Positions 59,260 to 64,000 of a stretch of DNA of 64,000 nt are shown here, one piece after another. The position numbers and the translations under genes were made by a program. A model generated the notes under the pieces. It ran no database searches, was not told where the DNA came from, and saw nothing but the letters and a program-made list of their open reading frames with translations. The stretch is taken from NCBI RefSeq assembly GCF_020080835.1, contig NC_058158.1, positions 33,870,305-33,934,304 of the forward strand, written 5' to 3'. Each line of letters opens with the position of its first letter. The first letter of the stretch is position 1. The DNA is from Cotesia glomerata. Its lineage: Eukaryota > Arthropoda > Insecta > Hymenoptera > Braconidae.

Positions 59260-60428
59260 GAGAGAGCTGGCCGGTGATACCAGCAGGAGAGGGGTTTACA
59301 CGATCTTTTAACTCTGGTAACTACCTGCACTGTATATCATCGTGAATAAACCCACCAGTTTTTTTTTTTCTCCGTAAAGAAAAGACATATTCATCTGGCT
59401 CGCTCGAGCGTTAACAACAGAGAGAAAGAAAAAATAATTTGAAAAAAACCCAGTGTCTTGTAATCACTGAAAAGTATGTTGTGCGTACATAAAAACGTTT
59501 TTCTTAATATATAACATTTTTTTTTAGCCTCTTATCGTTTCGTTTTCGAGAGAGTTGATGACCATTAACTACTCGCCGGTGATATTGCGCAGATGTTGGG
59601 TTTATTTTAAACTATAAAGACTAATGGACTTCTATTCTGGCTATTCATTGATTTGTAAACACAAAGAGAAGTCATTTTATGTTAATTTAAATATTTATTA
59701 TTATTACGAGGAAGAATATAATCTGAGGATTGATTTACTAGATCTATTTGTTTATTCAATTAATTGCAGACTGTCTGCAGGACGGAAATAATTTTTCTTC
59801 AAGAGATAGCTAATTTAAGCGGGTTATTTATTTGGGAACTCATCTAAAATGCCGGTTGGATCTATCGCTGGATTGAGTGTCTACACTCTGAGAGCTGGAG
59901 TAGAGTATGAAAGTTATTTTCAACCTGGCAAACTAAATTCATCAGTTTAGTTTACTCATGCTTGACTACTTACACTACTATCGGGAGTTTCATTGGGGAG
60001 TATCATCAAATAAAATCAGTGTTGCGATGAGAGAAAAAAACACGAGTTTTAAATACAAGATAACTGCTCTGAAGAGTGAGCACCACAGGAACACATTTTT
60101 AATGTAGAACGTGAGATAATAATAGAATTTTTATAATAAATAATAATACTACTTGTGATTTATAAATTTTAAAACGTAAATATTTATATAGTAAATAGTA
60201 GAAAAAAAAACATCAAGATTCACTCGTACATCACTTGAATAATTATGTATTATAAATTATAAGCATGCTTAGAAATTTAATCACGTTTATACACATTGCA
60301 GACATTACGCAACCGTGACTTTGGCAATCATATTGTAGACTGGAGACATACTCTATCAAAAGCAATAATAATTACTCTTGTAGCAAGCTTCTTTAATTAT
60401 TAATAAGCTTTAAATCCTCTTGATTGTT
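59260..60428. other. Spacer between the chemosensory gene and the micropeptide locus
   Basis: No recognised gene. A 33-codon ORF on the plus strand (59849-59950, MPVGSIAGLSVYTLRAGVEY...) is the only notable open frame. It has no family features and no splice context, so I do not call it. Confidence 0.5.
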
Positions 60429-60536
60429 TTATCGATCTATTGCAATCACACGCGAACATTCTTCATTAAAAGTTTGTTGACCGGTCAGTTCTGGTGGTCG
60501 CTGAGATAATTGATCCACGGCTACGTTGATGGTCAT
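60429..60536 (-). CDS. Possible second small ORF of the sarcolamban-like transcript
   Basis: 35 codons on the minus strand: MTINVAVDQLSQRPPELTGQ then QTFNEECSRVIAIDR and stop. It lies just after an acceptor (TTTTTCATTCTAG| at 60556/60555). Splicing from the donor at 61684 puts an in-frame stop (TGA) directly upstream, so this would be a separate downstream ORF and not an extension. It has no membrane segment and is less AT-rich than its surroundings. It is not similar to sarcolamban. It may equally be 3' UTR. Confidence 0.25.
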   Translation of the reverse strand: MTINVAVDQLSQRPPELTGQQTFNEECSRVIAIDR

Positions 60537-60885
60537 TTTCTCTCCACACTTAGCCCTAGAATGAAAAATATATTGTTATTATTAGCAGACTATGTCAATT
60601 AGGTCAAGTAAAATAACTCTGCATCTTAATTCATGTCATTGCAGTGATTTCAATGCTAGATAAAGAGAATAGAAGTGTTGAAGAATAATTAGGGTGATGA
60701 AGATAAATAAATTTATTTGAAAAAAAATTAGAAATGTTTTGAGAAGAAATTCATTTGTTGGAAATTTTTAAAAAGTTTGTTTCTTAGCTGAAAAAATAAA
60801 AATTTTTGTTACTATCATTTTCTTGTTAAAAAAAAATTTCTAGATTTGACAAAGAAAAATTTTGGTACTTAACTAGGTGAAAAAT

Positions 60886-61070
60886 TGATGAAAATAAAAT
60901 TAGCAGGCAGCTGACAATTTTTTTATGAATATAATAATTACAAAAAAATTCCACATGTAAAAAATTTGAAAAACTATACGTGAAATTTTTTAAAAATACT
61001 TTTTTATTGCTAATTTAATTAATAAAAAAATAAAAATTTTTTGCTGTCGGCTAACTTAAGTTTCATAAAA
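60886..61070. repeat. GTTAGCCGACAT-family MITE
   Basis: The left end AAATTAGCAGGCAGCTGACA and right end GCTGTCGGCTAACTTAAGTT are inverted. The body matches the copies near 10330 and 53714. It lies in the presumed intron of the micropeptide transcript. Confidence 0.6.
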
Positions 61071-61079
61071 ATGATCACA

Positions 61080-61492
61080 AATTTTTTTTTATTCTGCTTG
61101 TATTTACGGCGCATTTATGATAAAAAATGTCGTAAAAGAAAAAAATAAAGATTTCAATAGTTTTTTTGCTTTCAAAAGTTAGAAAAAATTTTGGTTCTAT
61201 GTTTTTGGATAAAATTTGTATTTTATCTTTTTTTGATAATTTTTTTTTAAATGTACATAAAAAACAGAACAATAAAAAAAAAAAAGTTGAATATCACAAT
61301 TTTCTAAAAGATTTATAAATTTTTTTGAAAATTTTTTAAAATTGTGATAATCAATTTTTTGTTTTAAATTGTTCATTTTTTTATGTATTTTTCTTAAAAA
61401 AAAAAAAAAAAAATACATCAAGAAAATCAAATAGAAATTTCGTTCAAAAAAATGAAAATTAAAATGATTGACCCACCCCACTTGTAAATATT
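61080..61492. repeat. Partial inverted copy of the long hairpin MITE
   Basis: Reverse-complement match to 5508-6175 and 56527-57214: TTTACGGCGCATTTATGATA, then inverted TGTACATAAAAAACAGAACA, and the end CACCCCACTTGTAAATATTT. It lacks one terminus where it meets the neighbouring MITE. Confidence 0.6.
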
Positions 61493-61713
61493 TACTAAAA
61501 TTTTGAATGAAAATTTGTAAGTTGTTCATTTAAATTTCTTTCAAATAAAAAAAAAAACTGAGAAAATTTTTTATTTCTTCAGCTAAGAAATAAAACTATC
61601 AAAAACTTAATTTACTGTCACAAAAATGCCCATTGTTTAAAAACGAAATTGCTTCTCTTACTATAATGAAGAAAATTACTTACCATCACTGCTGAAGAAT
61701 AATTAATCTAGCA

Positions 61714-61815
61714 TTAAAAGATGCCTGAGTACAATAACCACAGGCTGATTAACAATGCAAGAAGAATTAAGTACGTTGTTAAAAGACTTTTGGTTTCGTG
61801 AGCTGCGGCAGGCAT
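61714..61815 (-). CDS. Scl: Sarcolamban-like micropeptide (SERCA regulator)
   Basis: 33 residues on the minus strand: MPAAAHETKSLLTTYLIL, then a single transmembrane helix LALLISLWLLYSGIF to the stop. Fly sarcolambans are 28-29 residues with the same plan: a short polar N-terminus, a K-[SN]-L-F-T-T-F core, then one membrane helix rich in Leu/Tyr to the C-terminus. Here K-S-L-L-T-T-Y fits that core. The family, related to vertebrate phospholamban/sarcolipin, sits in the sarcoplasmic reticulum membrane and inhibits SERCA, tuning muscle and heart calcium. The ATG context is AACCATGC. A donor (GATG|GTAAGT, 61684/61683) lies 30 nt past the stop, so the gene has a spliced 3' UTR or second ORF, as expected for an mRNA easily mistaken for a non-coding RNA. 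Similarity is from memory of the fly peptides; no search was run. Confidence 0.75.
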   Translation of the reverse strand: MPAAAHETKSLLTTYLILLALLISLWLLYSGIF

Positions 61816-61850
61816 GGTTGCGTGTTTTTCTAGAGCTTTCACTTGCCAAC

Positions 61851-61882
61851 ACTGGAAATCCGGTAAACACGTGCCTTTAAAA
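61851..61882 (-). promoter_or_regulatory. E-box and TATA-like sequence, or 3' splice site, upstream of the micropeptide
   Basis: The minus strand has TTTTAAAG (about 61875-61882), then CACGTG (61868-61873), then GGATTTCCAG ending at 61851-61852. The first two could be a TATA-like element plus E-box giving a very short 5' UTR. The last is a fair acceptor, which would imply an upstream non-coding exon. The sequence does not decide between them. Confidence 0.3.
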
Positions 61883-61899
61883 CAAACTATCGTTACTTT

Positions 61900-63811
61900 G
61901 TTGCTGTATCAACCAAACTGCTAATTTAATCTAATAGTAATGATTAATAAAACGTAATTACTGTACGCTCTCCCGTTAGCGATTCCGAAGATCAACAAGA
62001 AGAGATGTATTAAATAGAGCGAATGTTTGCGAAGGACTTGGAAGTCTTAACTGGTCCAGATACCGCTAATGTCCGGATGAAAATTCCTCCGGGAGAGCCC
62101 CACCACGGTATTAAATCGTTGATGATCAGCTAGGATTGGCAAACGTCAAGAACGCCTACGCATTCATTGCTCTGCATGGAGACGCACTCGAGTTATATTA
62201 AGGTACCTCGACGTCTTTCGGGACCTCGAAATTTCAGCGTCGGTATTCTTCAACCAATACAAACGAATTAAATTGCCCATTTTTTATTTTAACGCTACTG
62301 TTGTAAAAACTGAGAAGAAATGGAGTTGTTGAAAGTCTTAAAAAGAATGAGACAGATTTGGTTGTTTGGTATTAAAAACTGATCCATTCAATTTGTCACC
62401 AGCTTTTGATGATTTTCAAGGTCACGCTCAAACTTTCGGACATTGAACTACATTGAGGTGCCAAGTCACATGAAAATCTTTTGAAACAATGAAATGCCAG
62501 CATGAGAAAAGCCTTTAAGCAGAAACATTTCTTCACTTGGCTTTTTATCAATTTAAAATATTTTTTTCATACATAAAAATGGTCTCAATGGTTATTAATA
62601 AATTTAGAGTCGTATCGGTTGCTAAAAAAAATTTATTTTAATATTATTAAAAGCAAGCTTTTGCCAAAAAAAATCATTTCTTTATGCTAAATTTAATATT
62701 GTTTTGCATTCCGTCATTTAATCCGAGAATTATTTTTCGGGAGAGATCAAAGTCCAGTCAAATTGATTGACAGTAGTTATCCTAACTGAGTCTTTGATGC
62801 TAACTCTCTATTTTAATACTTTATAGTCTTTTAAATTTGCATTCCTAGGAAATGCAGCGGAAAATACAAATTTTGCTATTATAATTGTAATTTATCGCAG
62901 TTTGTGTGTAAATTTTGACAAAGTAATTTTAAATTTTAACTTTGGTTCGAAACAATTGAGGAGCTAAGTTTCAAAAGAGTATCTTTTCATTTTTGATTAA
63001 TCGAGACAAAAAACTAATTATCTTCAATTATAAATGTTTTTATTGAGCTTTTTTTAATTTAGCTATAAAGTGCTATCGGTTGTGAAGCTGCAATTCGATT
63101 TTCATTTATAAATCTTTATAATTCTCGAAGTAATTAATATTTAAAAGTTCAGAAAACTGGTTTTTTAAAATATGAAAAAATACCCTTTTGAAAATCAGCT
63201 CCTCAATTGATTTAAAAAATCGTTTTCAATAATACTAGTGGACATTGTCCCAAATACCCGTAATGTACATAAAATCACAAAAATTATTTATTGTTATAAA
63301 ATAACAGATTGTAATTTAAATATATAATAAAAAAAAATTTTTAATTTATACAACTTAAAAGTTTAATTTTAACTAAATATTTGGGCATTAAAAAAACCTT
63401 TGAGATTATAATCCTAAGTATAAACACTAAAAATTTTTTAAAGATATAAAAATGATAATGAGTAATAATATATACTTAGAATAAAAACAGAAAGTGAAAA
63501 AATTAAAGAGGGTCTAGTCCTAGGATGTATCCACAAATTTGTGTTAAAACCAACTTCCTAGATGACCTAGATTGTGATGAGTAAACTTTCTATTTTAATC
63601 TCTTAATAATCTATTTCCGGGAACATTCAACGATAGTAAAAAGTAATATTAACATATTTATATTGTAGATTAAAAAATATTTATTAAAACAATTAAGAAT
63701 AATTTATTATTAAAAAATTTAATTTTTTACAAACAGACGAGGTAGATAAATCTAATTATATATTTAAATAACCAAATATTTACAAAATTTATCAATTAAT
63801 AAATAAAAAAA
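61900..63811. other. Spacer between the micropeptide gene and PNPT1
   Basis: AT-rich apart from a GC-richer island at about 61980-62260, just upstream of the micropeptide gene, which may be its promoter, first exon or enhancer. A 34-codon open frame there (plus strand, from about 62026) shows no family features. The right part is presumably the PNPT1 3' UTR. Confidence 0.45.
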
Positions 63812-64000
63812 TCATTTAAAACGGCTCCTTATAGAAGAGCTAGTCGTCCGCAAAACCTTGCTTGAAAGTCTGATAGCTCCACTCTCCGCTTCTCTACCGA
63901 GGTACTTGACTTTGATCATCTGCCCGACTTCAAAGTTCCGAGCACTGGGATGCGCAAAGACAGTTTGATCCAGATGACTATTAGGAATAAATACAGGCTT
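63812..64000 (-). CDS. PNPT1: Polyribonucleotide nucleotidyltransferase 1 (PNPase), C-terminal end, partial
   Basis: The last 62 codons plus stop, entering at the window edge in phase 0. KPVFIPNSHLDQ, then FAHPSARNFEVGQMIKVKYL, GREAESGAIRLSSKVL and a basic Ser/Arg tail. This is the end of the S1 RNA-binding domain of mitochondrial PNPase, whose family reads HP(S/T)A-x-x-x-EVGQ-x-I-x-VKY(F)GRD...G-x-(M/I)RLS(R/S)KVL. The enzyme is a 3'-5' phosphorolytic exoribonuclease of mitochondria, involved in RNA decay and import. The catalytic RNase PH domains lie outside the window. The RLSRK motif carries Ser for Arg here. Confidence 0.85.
   Translation of the reverse strand, partial: KPVFIPNSHLDQTVFAHPSARNFEVGQMIKVKYLGREAESGAIRLSSKVLRTTSSSIRSRFK

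Noticed and set aside
59849..59950. 33-codon plus-strand small ORF (MPVGSIAGLSVYTLR...)
   Set aside because: No splice sites, homologous motif or membrane segment; such ORFs occur by chance at this density.
61075..61529. Phe/Lys/Asn-rich minus-strand frames
   Set aside because: They lie within the inverted hairpin MITE copy and reflect A/T runs.

Overview
The window is a piece of an AT-rich insect nuclear genome. The genes have short GT-AG introns, and two products are arthropod-specific: a chemosensory (OS-D/A10) protein and a sarcolamban-type micropeptide. Gene content, AT-richness and the dense small-transposon load fit a hymenopteran, possibly a parasitoid wasp. That placement is inference; nothing here fixes the species.

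Layout, left to right. (1) 1-1616: a non-autonomous Helitron split by a 5'-truncated LINE. (2) 1779-1890 (-): first coding exon of an unidentified gene, head to head with (3) 2173-6355 (+): SmgGDS/RAP1GDS1 (fly vimar), 8 exons. (4) 7198-10072 (+): an SLC38-type neutral amino acid transporter, 4 exons. (5) 10796-15050 (-): RNF123/KPC1 ubiquitin ligase, 2 exons, convergent with the transporter. (6) 17622-53289 (-): srGAP (F-BAR, RhoGAP, SH3), which fills more than half the window. It has two mutually exclusive first coding exons (53289 and 44295) joined in the same phase to exon 2 across an intron of up to 21.8 kb, and at least two possible C-termini. (7) 55395-58069 (+): CDK10, 6 exons, tail to tail with (8) 58284-59136 (-): a chemosensory protein with a TATA box. 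(9) 61714-61815 (-): a 33-residue sarcolamban-like transmembrane micropeptide on a spliced transcript that may carry a second small ORF at 60429-60536. (10) 63812-64000 (-): the last exon of PNPT1, cut by the window edge.

The genes do not form one pathway. Most are housekeeping or signalling genes: small-GTPase control (SmgGDS, srGAP), ubiquitination, amino acid transport, cell-cycle/transcription kinase and mitochondrial RNA decay. The chemosensory protein and the SERCA-regulator micropeptide are tissue-type genes.

The rest is mostly intron and AT-rich spacer populated by small transposons. These are four Helitron-like copies sharing 5' TC, a 3' hairpin plus CTAG and A/T insertion sites; a 516-bp MITE with perfect 45-bp inverted repeats and another MITE nested inside it; several hairpin MITE families shared between introns; and two dead LINEs. 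The most interesting points are the sarcolamban-like micropeptide locus, the alternative srGAP promoters that each lie near an RFX X-box-like motif, and the Helitron family. All exon boundaries were worked out by eye from reading frame, splice consensus and phase; no transcript or database evidence was available.
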